A stretch of DNA of 17,317 nucleotides, taken from contig JAJTDX010000048.1 in assembly GCA_021298235.1 (NCBI GenBank), forward strand, positions 1-17,317, written 5' to 3'. Source of the stretch: Cryomorphaceae bacterium. Its GTDB lineage: Bacteria > Bacteroidota > Bacteroidia > Flavobacteriales > Crocinitomicaceae. Both the position numbers and the translations under genes were made by a program. This document shows, piece by piece, positions 7,380-15,973 of the stretch; within the stretch, counting starts at the first letter, position 1; each line of letters begins with the position of its first letter. A model generated the notes under the pieces. The model searched no databases. It was not told the DNA's origin and saw nothing but the letters and a program-made list of their open reading frames with translations.

Positions 7380-8456
7380 TTAGTAACCTGGATCCTGAAA
7401 ATCCGGATTATTTACAAACGATTGATCTGTTAAGGTGATCAAAAATTTCTTGAGTAAGAATCTCTCCTGATTGTCAAGTTGAACTCCCGAATTCGACAGA
7501 TGTTCCATCAAAGGGTCAATTGTTGGACTGGAAACCAACCCTGAAGAATAATGCTCAATCACTTCATCCAAAGTTGCAAAGCGGCCATCGTGCATGTATG
7601 GAGCCGTTAGTTCGATATTTCGAAGTGTAGGAATTTTAAAGCGACCCATATCATTTGGATTACCTGTCACACCGCCCCGTCCGGAGTCAGTAAATGTCGC
7701 ATCCAGACCATTATTGCTGAATTTATTGATATGCATCAACACACCGCTGTGACAGTGAAGACAATCAGCACCATTTAAACTTTTGAATAAGTCGTATCCT
7801 GCCCATTCCTCGGCTAAAATATTAGGAAGAATTTGCTGATCCACAGCTGTCAGAGACATGCCATTTTCATACTTATACATGACATCGAACTTTGAATTTC
7901 CTGAAATCATGGTACGAATAAACTGTGCGATGGCTTTTGTCACCTTCAGTGAATCAACTCCTTCTTCACCAAATGCCTTGAAGAACATATTTCGATAAGA
8001 CACATCATTATTTAGTTTGGCAACAGCATCTTTCCAAGACTGATGCATTTCAATCGGGTTTGGAATAGGTTCTAAAATTTGATCTTCCAATGACTTAGAT
8101 CTACCATCCCAGAAAAAGAATTTTTGCCATCCGAGGTTAATTAAGGCCATTGAATTTCTGTTGCCCTGAATACCTTGAATACCCGTAGAAAATTGATTCG
8201 GATCCGAAAAACTGTTTACAGGAGCATGGCACGATGCACAAGACATGGAATTGTCACCACTCAACTTTTCTTCGTAAAACAAACGCCGACCCAAAGCAAC
8301 GCCCTCGACTGTCATCGGGTTATCCTCCGGAATGATCATGTCAGGAAAATGACTTGGAATTTGAAGCTCGTAAGGCGTTGGCATGTACCCTATCCGATCC
8401 TTTCTGCATGAAAGGACAATGGTCAAAACGACAAAAACTGCAAGAACGTACTTCAT
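7380..8456 (-). CDS. Diheme cytochrome c peroxidase / MbnH-MauG-like lipoprotein
   Basis: A 358-aa exported protein. The N-terminus is a lipoprotein signal ending VLSC (Cys17). Two c-type heme sites are visible, CASCH (73-77) and CLHCH (232-236), in the spacing of bacterial diheme cytochrome c peroxidases. Other family landmarks are GRRLFYE (57-62), NSMALINLGW (101-110), FFWDGR (114-119), and a C-terminal PTLRNIELTAPYMHDG block with Met288 as a possible axial ligand. Classical CcpA proteins reduce H2O2. MauG/MbnH/CorB relatives instead use H2O2 to oxidise residues in a partner protein. Here the gene follows an MbnP-like gene with a 4-bp gap, which favours the partner-modifying role. That is inference from pairing, and simple peroxidase activity remains possible. 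Confidence 0.9.
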   Translation of the reverse strand: MKYVLAVFVVLTIVLSCRKDRIGYMPTPYELQIPSHFPDMIIPEDNPMTVEGVALGRRLFYEEKLSGDNSMSCASCHAPVNSFSDPNQFSTGIQGIQGNRNSMALINLGWQKFFFWDGRSKSLEDQILEPIPNPIEMHQSWKDAVAKLNNDVSYRNMFFKAFGEEGVDSLKVTKAIAQFIRTMISGNSKFDVMYKYENGMSLTAVDQQILPNILAEEWAGYDLFKSLNGADCLHCHSGVLMHINKFSNNGLDATFTDSGRGGVTGNPNDMGRFKIPTLRNIELTAPYMHDGRFATLDEVIEHYSSGLVSSPTIDPLMEHLSNSGVQLDNQERFLLKKFLITLTDQSFVNNPDFQDPGY

Positions 8457-8460
8457 ACGA

Positions 8461-9216
8461 TTACATTGGAGTCAGTGCATCCTTCAGATTCTGAATCACC
8501 TTAAGGCTGAGTGCTTCTTCTCCTGCAAGAGAATGCGACGAATGCTCTGTTTTGACATCAATAGTTTGAGAACCATTTTGTAAAAATTTTTGCAGATCAA
8601 GCTTTAATGGAAGTTCGTATAATGAAGAAGTTTTTTGTAACCAAGAAAGTCCGGAATAATTGATCGTTTGAAGAAGATTGTCAGCCCCGACATGAAATAC
8701 CACGTAATGGTTAAAATTTTGCACCGCATCCGGGATGGTGTCAACCTTAGCCTCGATCTTCAGAAAGATATATCCGGGATTCCAGTCCCAATGCATGTCA
8801 TTCGCTATCAAAATGTTCAATGGATCTGTTGTTGGAAAAGCCGATGGATCATCATGATTCAGCGCTGAATCAACACCAAAAAAACCTGTCAGTGATGAAA
8901 AATCCGAAGGTATGCCATTGACCGTAAACAGATTGGTCCCATTGGAACGATAATCGAACAAAGCACTTGAAACAAGCTGCTTGCCAGTAGAATTTTTTAA
9001 CGTCGTTAGATAAAACCGAATATCTGTAAATTGAATGGCATATCCTTCACTTGTATAAACCGTTTGATCAAGTTGCAAATCAGACGATCCAAAAGTTGGC
9101 TGAATAGTTACTTGTAACTGATCCACAGGATCAGGAACAGTTTTTGGCGGTTCGTCTTTGCACGAAGTAATCATAAGAATCAGAGGAAGAACCAAAAAGG
9201 TTAGCAACTTTTTCAT
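8461..9216 (-). CDS. MbnP-like copper-associated lipoprotein
   Basis: A 251-aa lipoprotein; the signal peptide ends ITSC with acylated Cys19. The mature part is beta-rich and fits the MbnP family. It has the FTDIRFYL strand (63-70), a long loop with FFGVDSALNHDDP, the diagnostic NDMHWDWNPGYIFLKIE (139-155) with Trp143 and Trp145, and YVVFHVG (171-177). In methanotroph MbnP and the related CorA/MopE proteins, a tryptophan is oxidised to kynurenine and contributes to copper binding, in partnership with a diheme enzyme such as MbnH. The diheme gene begins 4 bp downstream here. No methanobactin precursor or biosynthesis genes are nearby, so a general periplasmic copper function is the modest inference. 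The ATG at 9216 is divergent from the helicase gene. Confidence 0.82.
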   Translation of the reverse strand: MKKLLTFLVLPLILMITSCKDEPPKTVPDPVDQLQVTIQPTFGSSDLQLDQTVYTSEGYAIQFTDIRFYLTTLKNSTGKQLVSSALFDYRSNGTNLFTVNGIPSDFSSLTGFFGVDSALNHDDPSAFPTTDPLNILIANDMHWDWNPGYIFLKIEAKVDTIPDAVQNFNHYVVFHVGADNLLQTINYSGLSWLQKTSSLYELPLKLDLQKFLQNGSQTIDVKTEHSSHSLAGEEALSLKVIQNLKDALTPM

Positions 9217-9283
9217 ATATCAAATTTACAGAAATTAATTTTACTACATTTATTTTTCAGTCCAGCCGACGTATAATTAACAA
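9217..9283. other. Divergent intergenic region between the MbnP-like and helicase genes
   Basis: This 67-bp A/T-rich spacer must hold both promoters unless the genes are read through from elsewhere. Plus-strand partial -7 matches (TACATTTA at 9245, TATTTTTC at 9251) lack a TTG at the right distance. A minus-strand TAAATTTG at 9228-9221 is too close to the ATG. No convincing promoter was identified. Confidence 0.4.
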
Positions 9284-12200
9284 ATGGAAATCGAAAAAGT
9301 TAAATCACTCAAAGTATTGAATGCCTCCGCCGGAAGTGGCAAAACATACAACCTTGTCAAGGAGTATCTCAAACTTTTACTCGGCGATCAGTTTCATCCC
9401 TCCAGGTTTTCTAAAATTTTGGCGATGACCTTTACAAATAAGGCCGCAATTGAAATGAAGGATCGGATAGTCGCAAAATTAGATGAAGTTGCATACCATT
9501 CCAGTGCTCAAAAAACGAAAGAGTATATCGATGATTTAGCTTCAGTGCTTGGATGTAGCCCTGAAGAAGTTCAACGGCGTGCACTATTAAGTCTAAAGGC
9601 CATTCTGCATCAGTATGAAGATTTCCACATAATGACAATTGACAAATTCAATTTGCGACTGATACGATCATTTAGCCGTGATCTCGACCTCCCAGGTGAA
9701 TTTGAAGTCATTTTGGATGAGTCTGAAGTCAATGAGCGTGTCGTGGATCTGTTAATGAGCCAAATAGGGAATAAGGATCTAGAACTCCTTACAGACCTGA
9801 TGATCTCCTACGCGAAGGAAAACATAGACGAAGGTGAGCGTTGGGATTTCCGAAATCAACTTATTCAGTTTAGTTCTATTCTTTCGAAAGAGAAAAATTT
9901 CTCCCTAGTTCAGAAGCTGATGCTAATGGACTTCTCAAATGATGCCAGAAGGTCTCTTAAAAAAGAAATTGATAAAATTGAGGAAGATTTTTTTACAAAA
10001 TGTAAAGAGGTTCACGCATTTTACCATGCGTTAGGAATACCCGAGGAATTCTATCCCGGAAAGTCAAAAGCAACCAAACCTCTTGAAAAACTCGCAAATT
10101 TTGAATTGATCCCATTCGAAATCTTCACGCCTACCTACATGACCGATCTGGATAAACCAGTGCCGGCAGGAAGGCAATTTCCAAATGAGCTCAAAGATCT
10201 GATCCGGGATTTACACGACAAGCACAAAATAGCCAAGCCCAAGGTGGAAATAAAACGTCTTTTTTTGCGGAATTTCTACAATATGGCCTTGCTGCAATAC
10301 ATTGCGCGAACCATGGATGCCGTAAAAAAAGAAGACCAACAAATTCGAATTTCGGAATTTAATGCGCTCATTTCGAAATTGGTTCAAGAAGAAAAAGCAG
10401 CTTTTATTTATGAAAGACTTGGTACCCGTTACAAAAATTTTCTGCTTGACGAATTTCAGGATACTTCGCGACTTCAGTGGCTGAACCTGGTGCCATTGGT
10501 GCATGAATCACTTTCAAAACAAGATCTTAACCTCATCGTTGGTGATCCCAAGCAATCAATTTACAGATTCAAAAATGGAGTTGCAGAACAATTTGTTTCC
10601 TTACCGGGGATTTTTAATCCGGAGAATGATTCATACATAAAAGAGCTGTCAGATTACTTTGAAGACGCAGGCGAAGTCCATCCTCTCGAAGGAAATTTCC
10701 GTTCAGGAAGAATCATAGTAGAGTTTAACAATTCCTTCTTCCTGGATTTACGAGAGAGCTTACCTGCCAGCACCCAAAAATTTTATAACGCCATTAAACA
10801 AACGCCTTGTTCTGACAAGCCGGGATATGTAAAAATAGTGTCTAATGAATCGGATCCAGATTTTGACAGCCAGTTCGATTTCATTCTGAATGCAATAGAA
10901 GAAACTCTTGGAGATGGCTATCAGCCTGGAGAAATCTGCATTTTAAGTGACACGAACCACCGTGCGAACGATTGGGCAATCGAGCTTACCAACCAGAATT
11001 ACAGAGTGGTTTCTGCAGATTCTCTTCTCGTTCAGAGTGAACCAAAAGTAAAGTTGATTCTTTCATACTTAAAACGTCGACTAAATCCCGGATCAATCAC
11101 AGAACAAAAAAAGTTCGCCGATCTGTTCTTCAGGGTTCAAAACGTTTCTAATCCTTACGAGCACTATAAAAACTACATCTCTTCAGTAAAAAATAAGGAG
11201 GGAAAAACCAAAATGATGTTTGACGAAGACCGCTTTTTATCGGATAATTTTAAGTCCAGAGAAGCCTTCTTTAAAAAGTATGATACCCTTTACGAGTTAA
11301 TTCAGTCTTTTTACAAGACCATGGGGTGGATCGAACTACGCAACCCCTATTTACATCATTTTGCAGATTTTGTATTTGAATTTGAGCAGAAAAAAGGTCC
11401 CGACTTGCGAGGTCTGATCGATCAATATCAGAAAGTGAAAGGAAAGCTGGCGATCCAACTACCGGAGAGCAAAGAATCCATTAATATCATGACAATACAC
11501 AAAGCTAAAGGTTTGGAATTTCCAGTGGTTATCATTCCCTACCTGAATTTTGATACTCAGCTCCATTGGAAGAACAGCTTCTTAGTTGAAATAGATGATG
11601 TTATTGTGTATACCGGCTTAACCAAAAGCAGTCCCATTCCTGAAATAAGGGAATTGAATAAAGGAGAAAATGAACAGATATTAACGGATAAGGTAAACAT
11701 GTGTTATGTCGGGTTCACGAGACCCGAAGAACGACTCTATGTTCTTAATCAAGCCAAGGGGGATAAATTCGGGAAGAGGGCCCACGAAACATTAAAAAAA
11801 CAAACACATAAGGTAGCTGAAGATGGAACCATTCTCATTGAATTGGGAGCAAAAGTTATAAAGGAAACTACTGAAGAAGAAGAAAGTAAGGAGCCTTTTT
11901 TCATTCCAAGCATTGAAGATGATGTTTTATGGTTTCCTGAGATTTCTTTACGAAGATCACTGAATGAAATCAAAGATGATATCGAATCGAAGGTGCTTCT
12001 TACCGGAAATCAGTTTCATAATGCGGTGTCAAGGATTAAAAAACGAGAAGATATAAACTTTGTCTTAAGAGAAATGCTTCTAAACGGTGAGCTTGAACAG
12101 AGTCAACATATCCGAATAGAACAAATGCTATTGGAACTTTTTGAATGTGAGGAATATGTTTCTCTTCTTGAGAATTCAAAAGAGGATCTTTCAGAGCAAT

Positions 12201-12415
12201 CCATGATTGTAGATCGTGAAACTATTCGAAGACCGGATAAGTTGTTGATCAATAACAACCAAGCAACCGTGGTAGACTTCAAAACTGGGATCCAAAAGGA
12301 GTCAGATCTGAAACAAGTAATTTCCTATGCTGAATCTCTTGAGAAAATGGGCTACAATTCCGTAAGTGGATATTTATATTATACTCAGTCGGGTACCCTT
12401 CACAAAGTGTGCTAA
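9284..12415 (+). CDS. UvrD/RecB-like (AddA-type) helicase with C-terminal PD-(D/E)XK nuclease
   Basis: A 1043-aa superfamily 1A DNA helicase-nuclease, likely in double-strand-break end processing and recombination. Motifs in order: Walker A ASAGSGKT (14-21), Ia MTFTNKAA (48-55), TIDKFNLRLIRSF (118-130), Walker B DEFQDTS (389-395), III GDPKQSIYRF (420-429), GNFRSG, V IHKAKGLEFP (738-747), VI YVGFTRPEERLYVL (808-821). The C-terminus has RPDKLL (983-988) and VVDFKTG (996-1002), giving the PD-(D/E)XK triad D985, D998, K1000, then a QVISYAE segment. This is the AddA/RecB architecture; its length is slightly short of E. coli RecB (about 1180). In many Bacteroidota a partner AddB-like nuclease gene adjoins it. 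None is present here, since the next gene converges 2 bp away. Motifs appear intact, so it should be active. Confidence 0.92.
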   Translation: MEIEKVKSLKVLNASAGSGKTYNLVKEYLKLLLGDQFHPSRFSKILAMTFTNKAAIEMKDRIVAKLDEVAYHSSAQKTKEYIDDLASVLGCSPEEVQRRALLSLKAILHQYEDFHIMTIDKFNLRLIRSFSRDLDLPGEFEVILDESEVNERVVDLLMSQIGNKDLELLTDLMISYAKENIDEGERWDFRNQLIQFSSILSKEKNFSLVQKLMLMDFSNDARRSLKKEIDKIEEDFFTKCKEVHAFYHALGIPEEFYPGKSKATKPLEKLANFELIPFEIFTPTYMTDLDKPVPAGRQFPNELKDLIRDLHDKHKIAKPKVEIKRLFLRNFYNMALLQYIARTMDAVKKEDQQIRISEFNALISKLVQEEKAAFIYERLGTRYKNFLLDEFQDTSRLQWLNLVPLVHESLSKQDLNLIVGDPKQSIYRFKNGVAEQFVSLPGIFNPENDSYIKELSDYFEDAGEVHPLEGNFRSGRIIVEFNNSFFLDLRESLPASTQKFYNAIKQTPCSDKPGYVKIVSNESDPDFDSQFDFILNAIEETLGDGYQPGEICILSDTNHRANDWAIELTNQNYRVVSADSLLVQSEPKVKLILSYLKRRLNPGSITEQKKFADLFFRVQNVSNPYEHYKNYISSVKNKEGKTKMMFDEDRFLSDNFKSREAFFKKYDTLYELIQSFYKTMGWIELRNPYLHHFADFVFEFEQKKGPDLRGLIDQYQKVKGKLAIQLPESKESINIMTIHKAKGLEFPVVIIPYLNFDTQLHWKNSFLVEIDDVIVYTGLTKSSPIPEIRELNKGENEQILTDKVNMCYVGFTRPEERLYVLNQAKGDKFGKRAHETLKKQTHKVAEDGTILIELGAKVIKETTEEEESKEPFFIPSIEDDVLWFPEISLRRSLNEIKDDIESKVLLTGNQFHNAVSRIKKREDINFVLREMLLNGELEQSQHIRIEQMLLELFECEEYVSLLENSKEDLSEQSMIVDRETIRRPDKLLINNNQATVVDFKTGIQKESDLKQVISYAESLEKMGYNSVSGYLYYTQSGTLHKVC

Positions 12416-12417
12416 TT

Positions 12418-14433
12418 CTACCTTCCTGAAAAGGCATTATTGATCACATCCTCTTCCACGAGCTCAGGAATAGTGACTTTTAACCTCGGTTCTGCGTCCA
12501 TAGCCCGCTTTATTGCAAAAACAGCACCCTGATTTCTCGCCCAATTTCTTCGCGCGATGCCATTATTGACATCCCAATGGAGCATCATTTTCAATCTCCT
12601 ATCTGCTTCTGTTGAACCATCTAATAGCATTCCGAAACCACCGTTGATGACCTCACCCCATCCAACACCACCACCATTATGAATAGATACCCACGTAGCT
12701 CCTCTGAAACTGTCACCAATAACATTTTGAATGGCCATATCTGCGGTAAATCTCGAACCATCATAAATATTCGATGTTTCTCTATAAGGGGAATCTGTAC
12801 CGGAAACATCGTGATGATCACGTCCAAGGACAACTGGACCTATCTCTCCCCGTGCTATTGCATTATTGAACGCTTCAGCAATGCGCATGCGACCTTCGGC
12901 ATCCGCGTAAAGAATCCGAGCCTTTGAGCCAACCACAAGTTGATTTTCTCGGGCACCTTTAATCCATCGAATATTGTCCGACATCTGCAATTTTATTTCA
13001 TCGGGACTGTGGAGCATCATTTCTTCTAAAACTTCACAGGCAATCTCATCTGTTCGATCCAGGTCTTCCTGATTTCCTGAAGCACACACCCAACGGAAAG
13101 GTCCAAACCCATAATCAAAACACATCGGACCGAGTATATCCTGAATGTATGAAGGATATCGGAAATCGATACCGTTATCCGCCATAATATCTGCTCCAGA
13201 CCTTGAGGCCTCGAGAAGAAATGCATTCCCGTAATCGAAGAAATACGTTCCCTTTGCGGTATGTTTATTCACGGATGCTGCATGTCTACGCAAGGAATCT
13301 CTAACATGTTGTTCAAATTTCTCGGGTTCCTCCGACATCATTCTGTTAGATTCTTCAAAATACAATCCTGCGGGATAGTAGCCACCGGCCCAAGGATTGT
13401 GCAACGACGTCTGGTCAGAACCTAGCTCAACAAAAATGTCATTCTCATCAAATTTTTCCCATACGTCTACTACATTTCCCAGATATGCAATCGATACTAC
13501 CTCTTTGTTTCGTTTGGCTAAGGTTACTCGCTCGCACAATGCATTGAGATCAGTGATAACTTCATCAACCCAACCTTGCGAATGTCTCGTATGTACCGCT
13601 TTTGGATTGACCTCTGCCGTTACAGAGATACAGCCTGCGATGTTCCCTGCTTTGGGTTGAGCCCCTGACATCCCCCCTAAACCAGCTGTAAGAAATAATT
13701 TTCCGTGAATATCATCTGTTTTACCAGAAATTTTTCTTGCGGCATTTAATACAGTGATAGTAGTTCCGTGAACAATCCCCTGAGGCCCGATATACATGTA
13801 AGAACCCGCAGTCATCTGTCCATACTGAGTTACTCCGAGCGCATTGAATCGTTCCCAGTCATCGGGTTTTGAATAATTTGGAATCATCATTCCATTTGTC
13901 ACCACAACACGCGGCGCATCTTTATGAGAGGGAAATAGTCCCATCGGATGGCCTGAATACATTACCAATGTTTGCTCATCTGTCATTTCCGACAGATATT
14001 TCATGGTCAGTCTGTATTGTATCCAATTTTGGAAGACCGCTCCGTTTCCACCATATGTGATCAGTTCATGCGGATGTTGCGCCACTGCATAATCCAGATT
14101 ATTTTGGATCATTAACATTATTGCTTTTGCCTGAAGTGACTTGCCTGGGTAGTCCTCAATCGGACGTGCATACATTTTGTAATCCGGTCTATATCTGTAC
14201 ATGTAGATCCTTCCGTATGTCTCCAACTCATTGAGAAAGTCAGCTGCTAATTCATGGTGTTGATTCTTTGGAAAATAGCGCAACGCATTTCGAATAGCCA
14301 ATTTTTTTTCTTCCAAGGAAAGGCTGTCCTTTCGTTTCGGAGCATGATTAATTTCCTGTTCATATGGCTTTTTTGGAGGAATAATGTCAGGAATGCCCTG
14401 AATCAGTTCCTTTTGAAAGGCTTCAAGCGTCAT
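12418..14433 (-). CDS. hutU: Urocanate hydratase (urocanase), long form
   Basis: A 671-aa cytoplasmic NAD+-dependent enzyme that converts urocanate to 4-imidazolone-5-propionate, step two of histidine degradation. Recognisable family blocks: TYGGNGAVFQNW (126-137), YSGHPMGLFPSH (159-170), QMTAGSYMYIGPQGIVHGT (206-224), the NAD-binding GLGGMSGAQPKAGN (251-264), the active-site GPFRWVCASGNQEDLDRTD with Cys450, and the C-terminal HNGGGVGWGEVINGGFGML. It has about 100 residues more than the 555-aa E. coli/Pseudomonas form and resembles the roughly 670-aa class that includes animal UROC1. The ATG at 14433 is supported by a well-placed promoter 15 nt upstream. hutH, hutI and hutG are not in the window, so it is a detached hut gene. 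Confidence 0.95.
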   Translation of the reverse strand: MTLEAFQKELIQGIPDIIPPKKPYEQEINHAPKRKDSLSLEEKKLAIRNALRYFPKNQHHELAADFLNELETYGRIYMYRYRPDYKMYARPIEDYPGKSLQAKAIMLMIQNNLDYAVAQHPHELITYGGNGAVFQNWIQYRLTMKYLSEMTDEQTLVMYSGHPMGLFPSHKDAPRVVVTNGMMIPNYSKPDDWERFNALGVTQYGQMTAGSYMYIGPQGIVHGTTITVLNAARKISGKTDDIHGKLFLTAGLGGMSGAQPKAGNIAGCISVTAEVNPKAVHTRHSQGWVDEVITDLNALCERVTLAKRNKEVVSIAYLGNVVDVWEKFDENDIFVELGSDQTSLHNPWAGGYYPAGLYFEESNRMMSEEPEKFEQHVRDSLRRHAASVNKHTAKGTYFFDYGNAFLLEASRSGADIMADNGIDFRYPSYIQDILGPMCFDYGFGPFRWVCASGNQEDLDRTDEIACEVLEEMMLHSPDEIKLQMSDNIRWIKGARENQLVVGSKARILYADAEGRMRIAEAFNNAIARGEIGPVVLGRDHHDVSGTDSPYRETSNIYDGSRFTADMAIQNVIGDSFRGATWVSIHNGGGVGWGEVINGGFGMLLDGSTEADRRLKMMLHWDVNNGIARRNWARNQGAVFAIKRAMDAEPRLKVTIPELVEEDVINNAFSGR

Positions 14434-14447
14434 AATTTTATTTTTTG

Positions 14448-14477
14448 CAAAAATACGGAATGAATTCGTCTACTCAA
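14448..14477 (-). promoter_or_regulatory. Bacteroidota promoter for hutU
   Basis: On the minus strand, TTG (14477-14475) is followed by exactly 19 nt and then TATTTTTG (14455-14448), a full match to TTG-N19-TAnnTTTG. Transcription would start about 6 nt later, leaving a leader of only about 8-10 nt, A-rich (CAAAAAATAAAATT), before the ATG at 14433. The -33 TTG lies within the last bases of the upstream T9SS gene and inside a 7-bp stem-loop. Confidence 0.65.
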
Positions 14478-14491
14478 CGAATCACGTTGAG
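14473..14491 (-). terminator. Stem-loop enclosing the stop codon of the T9SS gene
   Basis: A perfect 7-bp inverted repeat, CTCAACG at 14473-14479 and CGTTGAG at 14485-14491, flanks a 5-nt loop. On the minus strand it covers the final codons Leu-Asn-Val-Ile-Arg and the TGA stop. There is no adjacent T-tract; TATTTTTG follows 19 nt later and is better read as a -7 box. It may act as a 3' end-stabilising hairpin or weak terminator, and it contains the hutU -33 element. Confidence 0.4.
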
Positions 14492-15973
14492 GTGACCATG
14501 CCAGAGATACTGGTCATCATTGATGCGGTCTTTTGCGACAATTTTCCATGTATATGTCCCGACAGGAACGATCTGTCCATTGTATGAACCATCCCACGAT
14601 TCGGAAGGATTATTATTTTCCCAAATTATTTCGCCCCAACGATTAAAAATCAACATGTTGAAACTAAAAATATCAATTCCATCTATATGAACCTGAAAAT
14701 TCTGGTTGTATTCATCCCCATCAGGCGTAAACGTGTTGGGAACAAAAAGTACCACATCCTGAACAACCAAGACGGGTTTAATGACCGTATCCATACATCC
14801 ATATTCAGAAGTAGTAATAAGTGTAACCTGATATTCACCTGCCTCACCTTCCGGAAAAGTTGTAATTGGATTTTCAGAAGTTGAAAATTCAGGATTACCA
14901 GATTCTATATACCATTGATAGGTATCACCAAAAGTACTGTAGTTGTATAAATAGACCGTGGGATCATACAAATACGCAGGATTTGGGGAATGCATGAAAT
15001 CAGCCACCGGCTTGGGATAAGAAGTCAAATAGCCCATGTAGGTTGTTGAATCAATACATCCTTCAGGAGAGGTAAGGATAATCTGTACATCGTACGATCC
15101 TGCGGACATCTCTCCAGTCACAATCGATGTAAGGTCATTGTAGGTTTCTCCATTGGAAATATTCCATACAATACTCTGTACCGTAGAGGGATCAGTTGTC
15201 ATATTTAATGCAAAAGATGCTGGCTCACACTCTCCGGAATCGACAACTTCAACAGCAGGAACTGGCAAAGGGGCAACCTCTACAAGCACATCCAACACCA
15301 AAGGAGTAGATTCACACCCATCAGAAATCGTCACAGAATAGGTCATAGTTTGAGGAGGAGAAACGTCTGTTGAATCCAATGTTCCTGAGTCATTAGCACC
15401 ATTCGACCAGACAAAAGTGTATGGCGCACCTATTCCTCCGCTCGCAGTAGCCCCCACCGTCGTTTCGTATCCGGGACAGACATAGGTTTCAGGAGAGATC
15501 GTACCGCTAATTGGATCTAAAACTGTTACGGTTATTGTCTCTGTAGGGGAAGTACAACCACTTTGATTTGATGAATATACAGAATAGGTCGTTGTCGTTG
15601 TTGGTTGAACAGATTGTTCTGCAAGTAGTGAAGTCGTATGATCCCAATGATACGAAACAGCATTTCCTCCGGCAGTAAACGCATTTAGTTGTGCGATACC
15701 ATTTTGACAGATCGTCGTATCATTCGACACAGTAATCGCTAGTTGTGATGGCTCTGTTACAACTAAGGGGCCGCATTGAACACACCCCAATGCATTCCTC
15801 GTACAAACTGTGTAGTTTCCCGCACTTATCCCAGAAAACAATGGTGAAGCTTGCCAGGATGTGCCTCCATCGATGCTAAAGTCCACACCGGTGGCACTTG
15901 AAACTGTAATAGTGACAATGTCTGTTGAACTGAGCTGACTGTTACCACTACGGTATCTCGATTTGGACCACAA
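14474..15973 (-). CDS. T9SS-secreted surface protein, C-terminal part (after frameshift)
   Basis: About 490 residues of a large adhesin-like exoprotein. It carries Ig/PKD/SprB-like beta repeats, such as VDFSIDGGTSWQ...FSGISAGNYTV, VTVLDPISGTISPE, SYHWDHTTSLLAEQ and PVADFMHSPNPAY. It ends in a type B T9SS/gliding-motility C-terminal domain (about the last 95 aa): VPNTFTPDGDEYNQNF, MLIFNRWGEIIWENN, SWDGSYNGQIVPVGTYTWKI, HLNVIR. That domain directs export by the type IX system and cell-surface attachment. The apparent start is a TTG lying inside the upstream reading frame and there is no signal peptide. This is therefore the continuation of the gene beginning at 17034, not an independent gene. 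Real coding in this frame probably begins near 15925-15940. Cys are frequent, consistent with disulphides outside the cell. Confidence 0.85.
   Translation of the reverse strand: MWSKSRYRSGNSQLSSTDIVTITVSSATGVDFSIDGGTSWQASPLFSGISAGNYTVCTRNALGCVQCGPLVVTEPSQLAITVSNDTTICQNGIAQLNAFTAGGNAVSYHWDHTTSLLAEQSVQPTTTTTYSVYSSNQSGCTSPTETITVTVLDPISGTISPETYVCPGYETTVGATASGGIGAPYTFVWSNGANDSGTLDSTDVSPPQTMTYSVTISDGCESTPLVLDVLVEVAPLPVPAVEVVDSGECEPASFALNMTTDPSTVQSIVWNISNGETYNDLTSIVTGEMSAGSYDVQIILTSPEGCIDSTTYMGYLTSYPKPVADFMHSPNPAYLYDPTVYLYNYSTFGDTYQWYIESGNPEFSTSENPITTFPEGEAGEYQVTLITTSEYGCMDTVIKPVLVVQDVVLFVPNTFTPDGDEYNQNFQVHIDGIDIFSFNMLIFNRWGEIIWENNNPSESWDGSYNGQIVPVGTYTWKIVAKDRINDDQYLWHGHLNVIR

Noticed and set aside
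9221..9228. TAAATTTG on the minus strand just before the MbnP-like start, a perfect -7 consensus
   Set aside because: Only 4 nt separate it from the ATG, so the transcript would be leaderless, and no TTG lies about 19 nt upstream.
7380..9283. Methanobactin precursor peptide near the MbnP/diheme pair
   Set aside because: No small ORF with a Cys-bearing core peptide was seen beside the pair, and no MbnB/MbnC-like genes are present in the window.
13397..13660. Plus-strand 87-codon ORF inside hutU
   Set aside because: Antisense to conserved urocanase codons; no recognisable protein features.
15920..15945. Programmed -1 ribosomal frameshift in the T9SS gene
   Set aside because: The direction fits -1, but no slippery heptamer or downstream pseudoknot is evident. 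A missing base is the simpler explanation.
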